DNA of 64,000 bases from NCBI RefSeq assembly GCF_900100865.1, contig NZ_LT627734.1, positions 744,001-808,000 on the forward strand, read 5' to 3'. Below are positions 24,331-33,679 of this stretch, in pieces (the first letter of the stretch is position 1; every line of letters starts with the position of its first letter). Both the position numbers and the translations under genes were made by a program. The notes beneath the pieces were generated by a model. That model worked only from the letters and a program-made list of their open reading frames with translations. It made no database searches and had not been told where the DNA came from. This DNA is from Candidatus Aquiluna sp. UB-MaderosW2red. GTDB lineage: Bacteria; Actinomycetota; Actinomycetes; Actinomycetales; Microbacteriaceae.

Positions 24331-24353
24331 TCTTAGATGCTAGCTTTCATAGC

Positions 24354-25169
24354 GTGTTAGTTCTCGCAGCAACTCCCATCGGTAATTTGCAGGATGCTTC
24401 AATGCGACTGCGCCTAGCGCTTGAGAGTTTTGAGTTCATAGCCGCCGAGGACACCAGAACCCTAAAAAAGCTAGCAAATGGCCTCTCAATCAAACTGAAG
24501 GCCCAGCTATTCAGCCTTCACGAACACAATGAGTCCGAGCGGATCGCTCAACTGGTGGAGCTGGCAACCGAGAATGATCTTCTTTTGGTCAGTGACGCTG
24601 GGATGCCAACGATCTCAGACCCGGGGTTTTTGTTAGTTCGAGCCTGTGCCCAAGCGGGGGTCGAAGTTATCTCGTTGCCCGGACCCTCCGCGGTCGTGAC
24701 GGCGCTCGCAGTCTCTGGCCTTCCGACCGACCGTTTCTGCTTCGAAGGTTTTTTGCCGAGAAAATCAGGGGAGCGACAAAGGGTGTTCCTAGCGTTGGCT
24801 CAGGAAAAGCGCACCATGGTGTTTTTTGAGGCCCCGCACCGCATTCTCGACGCGCTGCAAGACGCCCATAAGGTGCTGGGAGACCGAAGAGCTTCGGTCT
24901 CTAGAGAGCTCACCAAAAAGTTCGAACACACCGAACGCGGCACGCTCTCAGATTTGATCGAGTGGGCGAAGTCAATACCCAAGGGGGAGATGGTTCTGGT
25001 GCTTGAAGGGGCAGAGGATCTGGTCTATGACGAAAAACTTCTCGGTCAGCAGGCGTTGAATTTAGTAGCCCAGGGAATGGGTCTTAAACAGGCGAGTATT
25101 CAAGTGGCAATGCAGACCGGTGCGTCACGAAGTGTCATTTATGAACAAGCACTTTTGCTAAAAGCCTAA
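24354..25169 (+). CDS. rsmI: 16S rRNA (cytidine(1402)-2'-O)-methyltransferase
   Basis: SAM-dependent 2'-O-methylation of C1402 in the 16S rRNA decoding centre; 271 residues. Signatures: VLAATPIGNLQDAS, AAEDTRTLKKL, DAGMPTISDPG and the loop LPGPSAVVTALAVSGLPTDR. Tetrapyrrole-methylase fold. GTG start at 24354. It begins a plus-strand run with metG 9 bp downstream, shared with tatD, rsmA and ispE. Confidence 0.96.
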   Translation: MLVLAATPIGNLQDASMRLRLALESFEFIAAEDTRTLKKLANGLSIKLKAQLFSLHEHNESERIAQLVELATENDLLLVSDAGMPTISDPGFLLVRACAQAGVEVISLPGPSAVVTALAVSGLPTDRFCFEGFLPRKSGERQRVFLALAQEKRTMVFFEAPHRILDALQDAHKVLGDRRASVSRELTKKFEHTERGTLSDLIEWAKSIPKGEMVLVLEGAEDLVYDEKLLGQQALNLVAQGMGLKQASIQVAMQTGASRSVIYEQALLLKA

Positions 25170-25178
25170 GATATCTAG

Positions 25179-26750
25179 GTGTCCAAGTCTTTTTATGTAA
25201 CCACGCCAATCTTCTACGTGAACGATGCCCCGCACATCGGGCATGCTTACACCGAGGTGGCGAGCGATGTTTTGACCCGCTGGCATCGCCAGCGCGGGGA
25301 GAACACCTTTTTGCTGACCGGAACCGATGAGCACGGTGAGAAGGTTTTGCGCAGTGCCCTGGGAAACCACGTCAGTCCCAAAGAGTGGACGGATAAATTA
25401 GTTACCGAATCCTGGCTGCCGCTTTTAGAAACCATCGACATTGATAATCAGGATTTTATCCGCACCACCGAGCCCCGCCACAAAGTTGCAGTTCAAAAGT
25501 TCTTGCAACAGCTTTACGATGGCGGCTTTATCTACCAGGGCTCTTTTGAGGGTAATTACTGTGTTGGTTGCGAAGAGTATAAAAACGATGGCGATCTGGT
25601 GCTGGGGACTTTGGAGTTTGCCGGAGTAAAGGTCTGCGCCATCCACTCGAAGCCTGTGGAGCAACTTAACGAAACTAATTACTTTTTCAAACTCAGCGAC
25701 TTTCAGCAAAGGCTGCTGGATCATTACGAACAGAATCCGACATTTATTCAACCCGAATCTGCCAGAAACGAAGTCATATCTTTCGTGCGATCAGGCCTGA
25801 GTGACTTGTCGATTTCACGCTCCAAAGAGCGCTTTGACTGGGGGATTGACATCCCCTGGGATCAAAATCACATCACCTATGTCTGGTTCGATGCGCTTTT
25901 GAACTACATCACAGCCATCGGTTACGGAGTTGACGATGAAAAGTTGAACTCGCTTTGGCCAGCGGATGTTCAGGTAGTCGGCAAAGACATTCTGCGCTTT
26001 CACGCCGTCATCTGGCCCGCGATGTTGATGGCAGCCGAGCTACTCCCGCCAAAACAAGTGTTCGGCCACGGCTGGCTTTTGGTTGGTGGCGAAAAAATGT
26101 CGAAGTCAAAACTCACCGGCATTGCCCCAACTCAAATCACTGACATTTTTGGCTCCGATGCATTTCGGTATTACTTTATGAAGGCCATCGGATTTGGCTC
26201 CGATGGCTCCTTTAGCTGGGAAGACCTTTCGGCAAGGTACAACTCAGAGCTCGCGAATGGTTTTGGCAACTTGGCCTCTCGAACCATCGCGATGGTGAAT
26301 CGCTATTTCGATGGCGTGGTTCAGGCTCCGGGCGAATACTTAGAGGCAGATCTCAGAGTCCAGCGGGTAGCTATTGAAGCAGTAACTGGAGCTGAGGCAG
26401 CAATCGACAAAGTAGCAATTCACGATGCGATTGCCAAGTCGTGGCTTTTGGTTGATGAGTTAAATAGCTACATCACCCAGCAAGAACCCTGGGTGTTGGC
26501 TAAGCAGGAGTCAAATAATGAGCGCTTAGCGACTGTTTTGTACACAGCCCTTGAAGGGCTTAGGGTACTGGCAACCCTGTTGAATCCAATTACACCCAAG
26601 GCCTGTAAAAAACTCTGGGGGGCTATTGGCGAATCGATTGGAGAACTCGATAGCCAATCCGTCACCAACGCTGCCAGCTGGGGCCAGCTAGCGCCAGGGG
26701 TGAAGCTAGGAGAGCTAGAGGCACTGTTTCCTCGCGTGGAAGAGCAATGA
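25179..26750 (+). CDS. metG: Methionyl-tRNA synthetase
   Basis: Class I synthetase, 523 residues. HIGH motif as PHIGHAY (about residue 18), KMSKS motif intact (about residue 305), and a zinc-knuckle region with one CVGC pair and a second CAIH element. There is no C-terminal tRNA-binding (EMAP-like) domain, as in the shorter actinobacterial form. GTG start. The stop overlaps the tatD ATG by four bases (ATGA). Confidence 0.96.
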   Translation: MSKSFYVTTPIFYVNDAPHIGHAYTEVASDVLTRWHRQRGENTFLLTGTDEHGEKVLRSALGNHVSPKEWTDKLVTESWLPLLETIDIDNQDFIRTTEPRHKVAVQKFLQQLYDGGFIYQGSFEGNYCVGCEEYKNDGDLVLGTLEFAGVKVCAIHSKPVEQLNETNYFFKLSDFQQRLLDHYEQNPTFIQPESARNEVISFVRSGLSDLSISRSKERFDWGIDIPWDQNHITYVWFDALLNYITAIGYGVDDEKLNSLWPADVQVVGKDILRFHAVIWPAMLMAAELLPPKQVFGHGWLLVGGEKMSKSKLTGIAPTQITDIFGSDAFRYYFMKAIGFGSDGSFSWEDLSARYNSELANGFGNLASRTIAMVNRYFDGVVQAPGEYLEADLRVQRVAIEAVTGAEAAIDKVAIHDAIAKSWLLVDELNSYITQQEPWVLAKQESNNERLATVLYTALEGLRVLATLLNPITPKACKKLWGAIGESIGELDSQSVTNAASWGQLAPGVKLGELEALFPRVEEQ

Positions 26751-27640
26751 GTGAGTTTCTAAGAACCAGAACTAATTACCCGGGCGCGGTAAACCAGCCC
26801 CAAAATTACCCGGAGTTGCCTGAAGCCTTAGAGCTTGGCACTTACGATAATCACACCCACCTGGAGATTGCCGATGGCGATACTCCAATCAGTGTTCCTG
26901 AGCATTTAGAGCTCATGCGGCAAGTCGGAATGCTCGGAGCCGTGCAGGTTGGAGTTACCTTAGAAAGTTCAATTTGGTCGGCCGGGGTTGCAAAAAACGA
27001 GCCGATGCTTTTAGCTGCAGTCGCAATTCACCCAAACGAGGCGCCGCGTTATAAATCCAAGGCCGAACTCGATGAGGCCATCTCGGGAATCGCAGAACTG
27101 GCTACTCAGCCAAGGGTGCGGGCAATCGGTGAGACCGGACTGGATTTTTTTAGAACTCAAGGCCAAGAGGCTCTTGAAATGCAGCAGTACTCTTTTGAGC
27201 AACACATAAAGATTGCAAAAGAGAACAACATTGCCCTTCAGATTCACGATCGCGAGGCGCATGCAAATGTGGTCGAGACGCTAAAAAAAGTTGGGGCTCC
27301 GGATCGAACTGTATTTCACTGTTATTCGGGGGACTTGGAACTTGCTGAAATCTGTGAGGAAAACGGTTGGTATCTGTCTTTCGCTGGCAATCTGACCTTC
27401 AAAAAAAATCAGCACCTGAGGGACTCGCTAACCTCAGTGTCTCGATCCAGACTGCTGGTTGAAACTGACGCACCTTTCCTAACGCCTGAGCCGCTTCGTG
27501 GAAGGCCAAACGCGCCTTATCTAATCCCGCACACCCTTCGGTTCATGGCAAAGCTGCTGGACATTCCAGAGGTGGAAATGGCTGAAGTTTTGAATAACAA
27601 CACCAAAAGCGTCTATGGGCTTTGGAGTGAGGGTCTCTAG
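26747..27640 (+). CDS. TatD family metal-dependent hydrolase
   Basis: Putative DNase/quality-control hydrolase of the amidohydrolase superfamily, 297 residues. Metal ligands are visible in DNHTHLE (about residue 32), the Glu of GETGLDFF (about residue 127), HDREAH and FHCYSG, and ETDAPFLTP near the end. It sits between metG and rsmA, the standard actinobacterial order metG-tatD-rsmA-ispE. The stop shares a base with the rsmA GTG. Confidence 0.93.
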   Translation: MSEFLRTRTNYPGAVNQPQNYPELPEALELGTYDNHTHLEIADGDTPISVPEHLELMRQVGMLGAVQVGVTLESSIWSAGVAKNEPMLLAAVAIHPNEAPRYKSKAELDEAISGIAELATQPRVRAIGETGLDFFRTQGQEALEMQQYSFEQHIKIAKENNIALQIHDREAHANVVETLKKVGAPDRTVFHCYSGDLELAEICEENGWYLSFAGNLTFKKNQHLRDSLTSVSRSRLLVETDAPFLTPEPLRGRPNAPYLIPHTLRFMAKLLDIPEVEMAEVLNNNTKSVYGLWSEGL

Positions 27641-28458
27641 TGCTAGGTGCAGCGGAAATCCGAGAGCTCGCCCTGGGGCTTGAGCTAAAGCCCACAAAAA
27701 AGCTCGGTCAAAACTTTGTTATCGATCCGAATACCATCCACCGAATCGTAAGCGCCGCACACTTGAATTCTAAAGACTTGGTGGTTGAAATCGGACCGGG
27801 CCTAGGTTCTTTAACACTTGGAATTCTCGCGAAGGTGCCAAAGGTCATTGTTGTCGAAATAGATCCGCGACTGGCAGAGCTTTTGCCAGTCACAATAAAA
27901 AAACACTCTCCAAACGGCCAGCTCTTGGTGGTTTTGGCAGATGCAATGAAGGTCACGGAGCTTCCCGGTGAGCCAACCGCCTTGGTCGCGAATCTGCCCT
28001 ACAACATATCGGTTCCAGTGCTTTTAACTTTTATGCAGCGCTTTCCCAGTCTGGAAAAAGGCTTAGTTATGGTGCAGGCCGAAGTGGCTCATCGCCTTGC
28101 TGCAAGTCCCGGTTCAAAGGAATACGGCTCGCCATCTTTGAAGATGGCATGGTACGGGCCGGCAAGGCTGGCTGGCAACATTTCGAGAAGTGTGTTTTGG
28201 CCAATCCCGGGGGTTGATTCAGCTCTTGTGTACTTTGAGACTAACGCCAATCGCGATCAGTCAATTCGGGCTGAGGTATTCAGCGCGATTGACCAAGCTT
28301 TTTTGCAGAGAAGAAAAACCCTGCGACAAGCTCTTGGAAATTGGGCGGGCTCTGTGGCTGAGGCCCAGGAGATACTCTTAAGGGCTGGAGTGGATCCCTC
28401 CGCTCGAGGCGAGCAGCTGGGTATTGAGAGCTTTATCAGGATTGCGCAGGCGAAATGA
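27640..28458 (+). CDS. rsmA: 16S rRNA dimethyladenosine transferase
   Basis: Dimethylates A1518 and A1519 of 16S rRNA (KsgA); 272 residues. LGQNFVIDPNTIHRIV precedes SAM motif I (VEIGPGLGSLT), and NLPYNISVP is catalytic motif IV. The GTG start overlaps the tatD stop by one base. It overlaps ispE by four bases at its end. Confidence 0.96.
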   Translation: MLGAAEIRELALGLELKPTKKLGQNFVIDPNTIHRIVSAAHLNSKDLVVEIGPGLGSLTLGILAKVPKVIVVEIDPRLAELLPVTIKKHSPNGQLLVVLADAMKVTELPGEPTALVANLPYNISVPVLLTFMQRFPSLEKGLVMVQAEVAHRLAASPGSKEYGSPSLKMAWYGPARLAGNISRSVFWPIPGVDSALVYFETNANRDQSIRAEVFSAIDQAFLQRRKTLRQALGNWAGSVAEAQEILLRAGVDPSARGEQLGIESFIRIAQAK

Positions 28459-29345
28459 CCTCGGCTACGGCTCCAGGCAAAATTAACCTCTTTTTTGAAG
28501 TCGGTGGGCTTCAACCTAGCGGCTATCACGATGTGGTGTCGCTTTACCAGGCCTTGGAGATACACGAGACCGTAACCGTCTCGGCGAGTGACAGCTGGGG
28601 CATCTCGGTTGTTTCGGATTTACCCGAAGAACACGTCGCGAGGGTCCCAAAAGATGAATCGAATATCTGCATCCAGGCGGCTTACGCTTTGGCTAGCTAC
28701 GCTGGCAAAGCAACCCCAGAGCCGATGCATTTTGAGATTAATAAGCAGATTCCTGTGGCCGGTGGCATGGCAGGCGGTTCTGCCGATGCGGCTGCATCGC
28801 TGTTGGCTATCAATCAAGCCTGGGGTTTGAACCTTGACCGAGCCGCGCTTTTAGAGGTGGCTGCAACTCTGGGTGCGGACGTACCCTTTTCCCTGATGGG
28901 CGGCACAGCTTTGGGAAGCGGCTCTGGTATTAGGCTCGAGCAGCTTGAACCAATCTTGCAACTTCACCTGGTTTTGGTACTTAGTCCTGCGGGATTGGAA
29001 ACCGGTGCTGTGTTTGCCAAATTCGATGAACTCCAATTGGGTATCAAATTGCTAGATGAATCCCGAGCTCGCTCCCTCGCAAAAGATTTGACTGCCGGGA
29101 TTCAAAACCCGGCTCTTGGAGAGAACACTATGACGATGGCCGCTTTGGCAATGGTCCCCGGTCTGCAGGATTCACTCAATCTTGACCTAAGAATCGGTGC
29201 CGGCCACATGTCTGGTTCTGGGCCGACGATATGGTTTGCTACCAGAAATCTTCCAAGCGCTCAGCGAGCCCTTCAAAGAGCAGCTGATGCAGGCCACAAG
29301 GCTATTTTAACTTCAACATCAAATCTAGGCGCGAGGCTCATCTAA
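28455..29345 (+). CDS. ispE: 4-(cytidine 5'-diphospho)-2-C-methyl-D-erythritol kinase
   Basis: GHMP kinase of the MEP isoprenoid pathway, 296 residues. N-terminal substrate motif APGKINLFFEVGG, ATP loop IPVAGGMAGGSADAAASLL (about residues 98-116), and the C-terminal GHMP motif GAGHMSGSGPTIW. Together with ispH at 62286 it shows that the organism makes isoprenoids by the MEP route. Start ATG at 28455; the stop shares a base with the ABC-F start. Confidence 0.96.
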   Translation: MTSATAPGKINLFFEVGGLQPSGYHDVVSLYQALEIHETVTVSASDSWGISVVSDLPEEHVARVPKDESNICIQAAYALASYAGKATPEPMHFEINKQIPVAGGMAGGSADAAASLLAINQAWGLNLDRAALLEVAATLGADVPFSLMGGTALGSGSGIRLEQLEPILQLHLVLVLSPAGLETGAVFAKFDELQLGIKLLDESRARSLAKDLTAGIQNPALGENTMTMAALAMVPGLQDSLNLDLRIGAGHMSGSGPTIWFATRNLPSAQRALQRAADAGHKAILTSTSNLGARLI

Positions 29346-31138
29346 TGGCACATCTTCTAGGAGCCGAGCAAATAGACCTCGAGTTTCCAACCAAGTCTGT
29401 TTTCTCATCGATCACTGTTGGTATCAACGAGGGTGATCGAATTGGCATTGTTGGTCGAAACGGAGACGGTAAATCGACTCTTTTAAGAATTCTTTCAAAA
29501 GAGTTGGAGCCGGATGCTGGGCGTGTAACTTGGCGTGGCGGTCTAACAATTGGTTATCTAACTCAAACGGATCAGATCCCCGATGACTACACCATCGCTC
29601 ACGCTGTGGTGGGGGACATGCCCGAGCACCAGTGGGCCTCGGATCCCAAGATCAGAGACGTGCTGAACGGCCTGCTGGGTGATTTGGATTGGAATCAAAA
29701 AGTTGGCGTGCTTTCAGGAGGTCAAAGAAGAAGAACCGCACTGGCGGCACTTTTGGCTCAAGACTTCGATGTCATCATGCTGGATGAACCGACCAATCAC
29801 CTAGATGTCGAGGGTGTGGCGTGGCTGGCTCAGCACTTGAACTCGCGCTGGAATAAATCAAGCGGCGGTTTATTGGTTGTGACTCACGACCGCTGGTTCC
29901 TGGATGCGGTTTGCAATCTCACCTGGGAGGTCTACGGCGGCAAGATCGAGGGCTTCGAGGGCGGTTACGCCGCCTATGTTCAGCAGCGGGCTGAGCGCAA
30001 TCGTCAAGGCCAAGCAATTGAGACTCGGCGTCAGAACCTCATGCGCAAAGAACTAGCCTGGCTCGGTCGTGGAGCGCCTGCCAGAACTGCAAAGCCAAAG
30101 TTCAGAATTGATGCTGCCCTCGAGCTGATAGCTAACGAGCCTCCCGTCAGGGACACGGTTGCCCTTTCCAAGCTCGCCACCCAGAGACTCGGTAAAGACG
30201 TGGTGGATCTTGAGGATGTCAGTTACGAAACTGAGGATGGGCTCAAGATTCTAGATAATGTCACCTGGCGGCTGGGGCCTTCCGATCGAGTCGGCCTAGT
30301 CGGAGCTAATGGAGCCGGCAAGACCACGCTTCTAAGGATCGTAACCGGCAATCTGCAACCTCAAAAAGGCCGGGTCAAAGTTGGTAAAACTGTGAAGTTT
30401 GCGACCTTGAGTCAGGATATTCATGAGCTTGACGAGTTCGCCAAGGACCGGATTTTTGACCTAATCAAGCGCGAGAAGACGACCTTCTTGGTTGGGAAAA
30501 AAGAACTTGGACCGACCCAGTTGGTTGAGCAGCTCGGTTTCGATTCCCCGCAACTACAGTCTCCCATTGGGGACTTATCAGGTGGTCAGCGGCGGCGCTT
30601 CCAGCTTTTGAGATTGTTATTCGCAGAACCCAATGTTCTGATTCTGGATGAGCCAACCAATGATCTTGACACTGACATGCTGGCTGCTATGGAGGACCTG
30701 CTCGATAGCTGGCCTGGCACTTTGATTGTGGTTAGTCACGATCGTTATCTTTTAGAACGCGTGACCGATAACCAATATGCCATGCTCGGAGACGGCCAAA
30801 TCCGACACCTCACCCGCGGTGTCGAACAGTTCCTAGAACTTCGCAAGGCGCAACGCGCTGAGGTTTCTACCCCGACCTCATCAAGGCCAGCAGCAGCTAA
30901 AACATCGAGTCTCTCGGGTGCCGAAAGACGCAATTTGGAAAAAGAATCCTCTAAAGCGCAACGGGCAATTGCCAAGGGGCATACCGAAATAGAGCTATTG
31001 GATCAGCAGTTGGCAGAGCTGGATCCTGCAAATTACCAACAGTTAGCTGAGTTATCGGGGAAAAGGCAGCAAATAGCGGGTCAAATTGAAAAAAATGAAA
31101 CTATTTGGCTGGATAGTTTGGAGAAATTGGCAGGCTAG
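29345..31138 (+). CDS. ABC-F family ATPase (Uup/EttA-like)
   Basis: A 597-residue protein with two ABC domains and no membrane domain, so it acts at the ribosome rather than in transport. Walker A motifs GRNGDGKST (about residue 37) and GANGAGKTT (about residue 318), two signature motifs (LSGGQRRRT and LSGGQRRRF), and Walker B MLDEPTNHLD and ILDEPTNDLD. The last 65 residues form a coiled-coil C-terminal domain as in Uup. Co-transcribed with ispE. Confidence 0.93.
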   Translation: MAHLLGAEQIDLEFPTKSVFSSITVGINEGDRIGIVGRNGDGKSTLLRILSKELEPDAGRVTWRGGLTIGYLTQTDQIPDDYTIAHAVVGDMPEHQWASDPKIRDVLNGLLGDLDWNQKVGVLSGGQRRRTALAALLAQDFDVIMLDEPTNHLDVEGVAWLAQHLNSRWNKSSGGLLVVTHDRWFLDAVCNLTWEVYGGKIEGFEGGYAAYVQQRAERNRQGQAIETRRQNLMRKELAWLGRGAPARTAKPKFRIDAALELIANEPPVRDTVALSKLATQRLGKDVVDLEDVSYETEDGLKILDNVTWRLGPSDRVGLVGANGAGKTTLLRIVTGNLQPQKGRVKVGKTVKFATLSQDIHELDEFAKDRIFDLIKREKTTFLVGKKELGPTQLVEQLGFDSPQLQSPIGDLSGGQRRRFQLLRLLFAEPNVLILDEPTNDLDTDMLAAMEDLLDSWPGTLIVVSHDRYLLERVTDNQYAMLGDGQIRHLTRGVEQFLELRKAQRAEVSTPTSSRPAAAKTSSLSGAERRNLEKESSKAQRAIAKGHTEIELLDQQLAELDPANYQQLAELSGKRQQIAGQIEKNETIWLDSLEKLAG

Positions 31139-31163
31139 CCAAAGTTTCTGGCAGACTTAGCGC

Positions 31164-31178
31164 CGAGGTTAAACCTCG
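31164..31178. repeat. Inverted repeat before tRNA-Gln
   Basis: CGAGGTT and AACCTCG with one base between, immediately upstream of the tRNA. It could form a small hairpin at the end of the ABC-F transcript; no T-tract of note. Confidence 0.35.
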
Positions 31179-31179
31179 T

Positions 31180-31251
31180 TCCGCCCTAGTGTAACGGCAG
31201 CACGGCGCTCTTTGGAGGCGTCCGGTCTAGGTTCGAATCCTAGGGGCGGAG
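31180..31251 (+). tRNA. tRNA-Gln(TTG)
   Basis: Acceptor TCCGCCC pairs with GGGCGGA. D-arm GTGT...GCAC; anticodon stem GCGCT/GGCGT around CTTTGGA with anticodon TTG; T-arm CTAGG/CCTAG with loop TTCGAAT. Discriminator G; CCA not encoded. Confidence 0.95.
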
Positions 31252-31277
31252 CTGGTTGATCTTTAGGAGGGTGCCTT

Positions 31278-32693
31278 TTGCGCAAACTAGCCGTTGTTGT
31301 GCTCGCCGCAGGCGAGGGCACTCGCATGAAGTCGAACACCCCCAAGGTGCTTCATGAGATTGCCGGTCTTCCACTAATTGGACACGTGCTCGCCACGGCC
31401 CATTCTTTTGATTCGGATGCTGTGGTGATAGTTCTCAGACATCAAAAACAGCAGATCGAAACTTACGTTTCGAGCTTTTACCCAAGAACCCTGATTGCCA
31501 CTCAGGATGATATCCCAGGAACCGGCCGGGCCGCGCAGCTCGCGATCGCCGAACTGCCCAGCGATTTTGATGGGGATGTTTTAGTTTTATCGGGGGACGT
31601 GCCCCTGTTGGATGTGAATTCGATTTCAGAACTAATCGAGATTCACCGCGAGTTTGGAAATACCGGAACTTTATTGTCCACCGTTCTAGAAAACCCGCAG
31701 GGCTACGGCCGCATAATGCGCAGCCGGGAAAACTTTGTGGGAATCATTGAGCAAAAAGACGCCTCTGAAGAGCAGCTGGAGATTAACGAGATAAATGCCG
31801 GTGTCTATATTTTTGATGCGATAGTTCTTCGAAAACACCTGGAGTCTTTGACGGTCAATAATTCGCAGAACGAAAAGTACCTAACCGATGTCGCCGGTTT
31901 GATGCTGACTGCCGGCGAAAGAGTCTCAGCGCATCCAATTCAGGATAAGTGGTTGGTTGCCGGTGTCAATGATCGAGCCCAACTCCAAGAGGTTGCCGCT
32001 GAACTCAACTCACGCATCATTAGGGGCTGGCAGTTGGCGGGCGTGAGCATTAAAGAGCCTGCTAGCACCTGGATCGACGTTACGGTCCAGTTGGGCAAAG
32101 ATGTCACGCTTTTTCCCGGAACTAGGCTGCACGGCAAAACCAGTATTGGCCAGGGTAGCCAAATTGGCCCGGACACCACCTTGACTGACAGCAAGATCGG
32201 TGAGGGGGTCCTGATCTCGAGGTCCCAGGTTGAGGGGTCAATCATCGCTGCCGGCGCTACTGTCGGACCCTTCTCCTATCTTCGAGCCGGCACCGAGCTC
32301 GGGGCAGATGGAAAAATTGGCGCTTTTGTTGAAACTAAAAACGCTCAGATTGGCGCTGGAACAAAGATTCCACACCTTTCTTATGTCGGTGACGCCGAGA
32401 TAGGCGAGGGATCAAATATTGGCGCTGGAACAATTTTTGCTAACTACGATGGCGTGAATAAGCACCGTACCAAAATTGGAAATCAGGTCCGCACGGGAAG
32501 TGGGAACGTCTTTGTGGCACCTGTTTCTATCGGTGACGGCGCTTACACAGCAGCAGGTTCGACAATCCGCCGAAGCGTAGAGTCTGGAGCGTTAGCATTG
32601 AACCCGACACCTCAAAAAAACATTGCCGGCTGGGTGCTTGATCAGCGCCCCGGCTCAAAGGCGGCTCTAGCCGCATCAAAAGATACGGAGTAG
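31278..32693 (+). CDS. glmU: Bifunctional N-acetylglucosamine-1-phosphate uridyltransferase / glucosamine-1-phosphate acetyltransferase
   Basis: Makes UDP-GlcNAc for peptidoglycan; 471 residues. Residues 1-230 are the pyrophosphorylase domain with LAAGEGTRMKSNTPKVLHE and LSGDVPLLD. Residues 250-460 are the left-handed beta-helix acetyltransferase with hexapeptide repeats (for example IGEGSNIGAGTIFANYDGVN, acetyl-CoA site). TTG start after AGGAGGG. It follows tRNA-Gln by 26 bp and prs begins 2 bp after its stop, the conserved glmU-prs pair. Confidence 0.97.
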   Translation: MRKLAVVVLAAGEGTRMKSNTPKVLHEIAGLPLIGHVLATAHSFDSDAVVIVLRHQKQQIETYVSSFYPRTLIATQDDIPGTGRAAQLAIAELPSDFDGDVLVLSGDVPLLDVNSISELIEIHREFGNTGTLLSTVLENPQGYGRIMRSRENFVGIIEQKDASEEQLEINEINAGVYIFDAIVLRKHLESLTVNNSQNEKYLTDVAGLMLTAGERVSAHPIQDKWLVAGVNDRAQLQEVAAELNSRIIRGWQLAGVSIKEPASTWIDVTVQLGKDVTLFPGTRLHGKTSIGQGSQIGPDTTLTDSKIGEGVLISRSQVEGSIIAAGATVGPFSYLRAGTELGADGKIGAFVETKNAQIGAGTKIPHLSYVGDAEIGEGSNIGAGTIFANYDGVNKHRTKIGNQVRTGSGNVFVAPVSIGDGAYTAAGSTIRRSVESGALALNPTPQKNIAGWVLDQRPGSKAALAASKDTE

Positions 32694-32695
32694 CG

Positions 32696-33670
32696 ATGGC
32701 AATCGAAAAGACTGCTAGCAAGCAACTGGTCATCGCATCGGGTAGGGCTCATCAAGCACTTGCCCAAGAGGTAGCCGATATTCTGGACACCGAGCTGGTG
32801 CCGGTTACCGCATACGACTTTGCTAACGGGGAAACCTTTGTTAGGTATGAAAGAAGCGTCCGCGGAGTTGACGCCTTTATCATTCAAGCTCACCCCAACC
32901 CGATCAACCACTGGCTCATGGAGCACCTTCTCATGATTGATGCCATGAAGCGAGCAAGCGCCAAGCGCATCACCGTTGTCGCACCATTTTTCCCTTACGC
33001 GCGTCAAGACAAAAAGCACAAGGGTCGCGAGCCAATATCTGCGCGGCTCGTAGCGGATTTATACCGTGCCGCTGGCGCCACCAGGCTGATGTCGGTAGAC
33101 CTACACTCGCCACAGATTCAGGGTTTCTTCGACGGTCCGGTGGACCACCTGTGGGCATTGCCGTTATTGGCAGACCACATTGCCGCAACCTTTGGAACCG
33201 AAAACCTAATGGTGGTTTCTCCAGATTCGGGTCGAGTTCGAGTGGCAGATATTTGGGCCGATCGTCTCGGCACTTCGCTCGCCATTGTTCACAAGCGCCG
33301 TGATCCAGATCGCCCAAACCAGGTTGAAGTCAACGAGATTGTGGGAGATGTCTCTGGTCGAGATTGCTTATTGGTGGATGACATGATCGACACTGGTGGA
33401 ACAATTCTGGCGGCAGCTAAGGCCCTCAAGGCCAATGGTGCTGCAAGGGTGATTGTGGCAGCCACGCACGGTGTCTTATCTCCTCCAGCCATCGAAAGAC
33501 TAAGTGATCCGGTAATTGACTCGGTGGTAGTTACTAACACCTTGCCGATTACCCCGGATAAAGAATTTGCAACTCTGACTGTTTTATCCATTGCACCGCT
33601 GATCGCCAAGGCCATCGCCGCGGTGTTTTACGATGATTCTGTTAACTCGTTGTTTCCCGGGCACGCATAA
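32696..33670 (+). CDS. prs: Ribose-phosphate pyrophosphokinase
   Basis: Class I PRPP synthetase, 324 residues. ATP-binding region FPYARQDKKHKGREPISARL, the DLHSPQIQGFFDGPVDHL signature (about residues 139-156) and the PRPP loop LLVDDMIDTGGTI (about residues 223-235). Cytosolic; feeds purine, pyrimidine, His and Trp synthesis. Start ATG at 32696. Confidence 0.97.
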   Translation: MAIEKTASKQLVIASGRAHQALAQEVADILDTELVPVTAYDFANGETFVRYERSVRGVDAFIIQAHPNPINHWLMEHLLMIDAMKRASAKRITVVAPFFPYARQDKKHKGREPISARLVADLYRAAGATRLMSVDLHSPQIQGFFDGPVDHLWALPLLADHIAATFGTENLMVVSPDSGRVRVADIWADRLGTSLAIVHKRRDPDRPNQVEVNEIVGDVSGRDCLLVDDMIDTGGTILAAAKALKANGAARVIVAATHGVLSPPAIERLSDPVIDSVVVTNTLPITPDKEFATLTVLSIAPLIAKAIAAVFYDDSVNSLFPGHA

Positions 33671-33679
33671 CCTGACTGA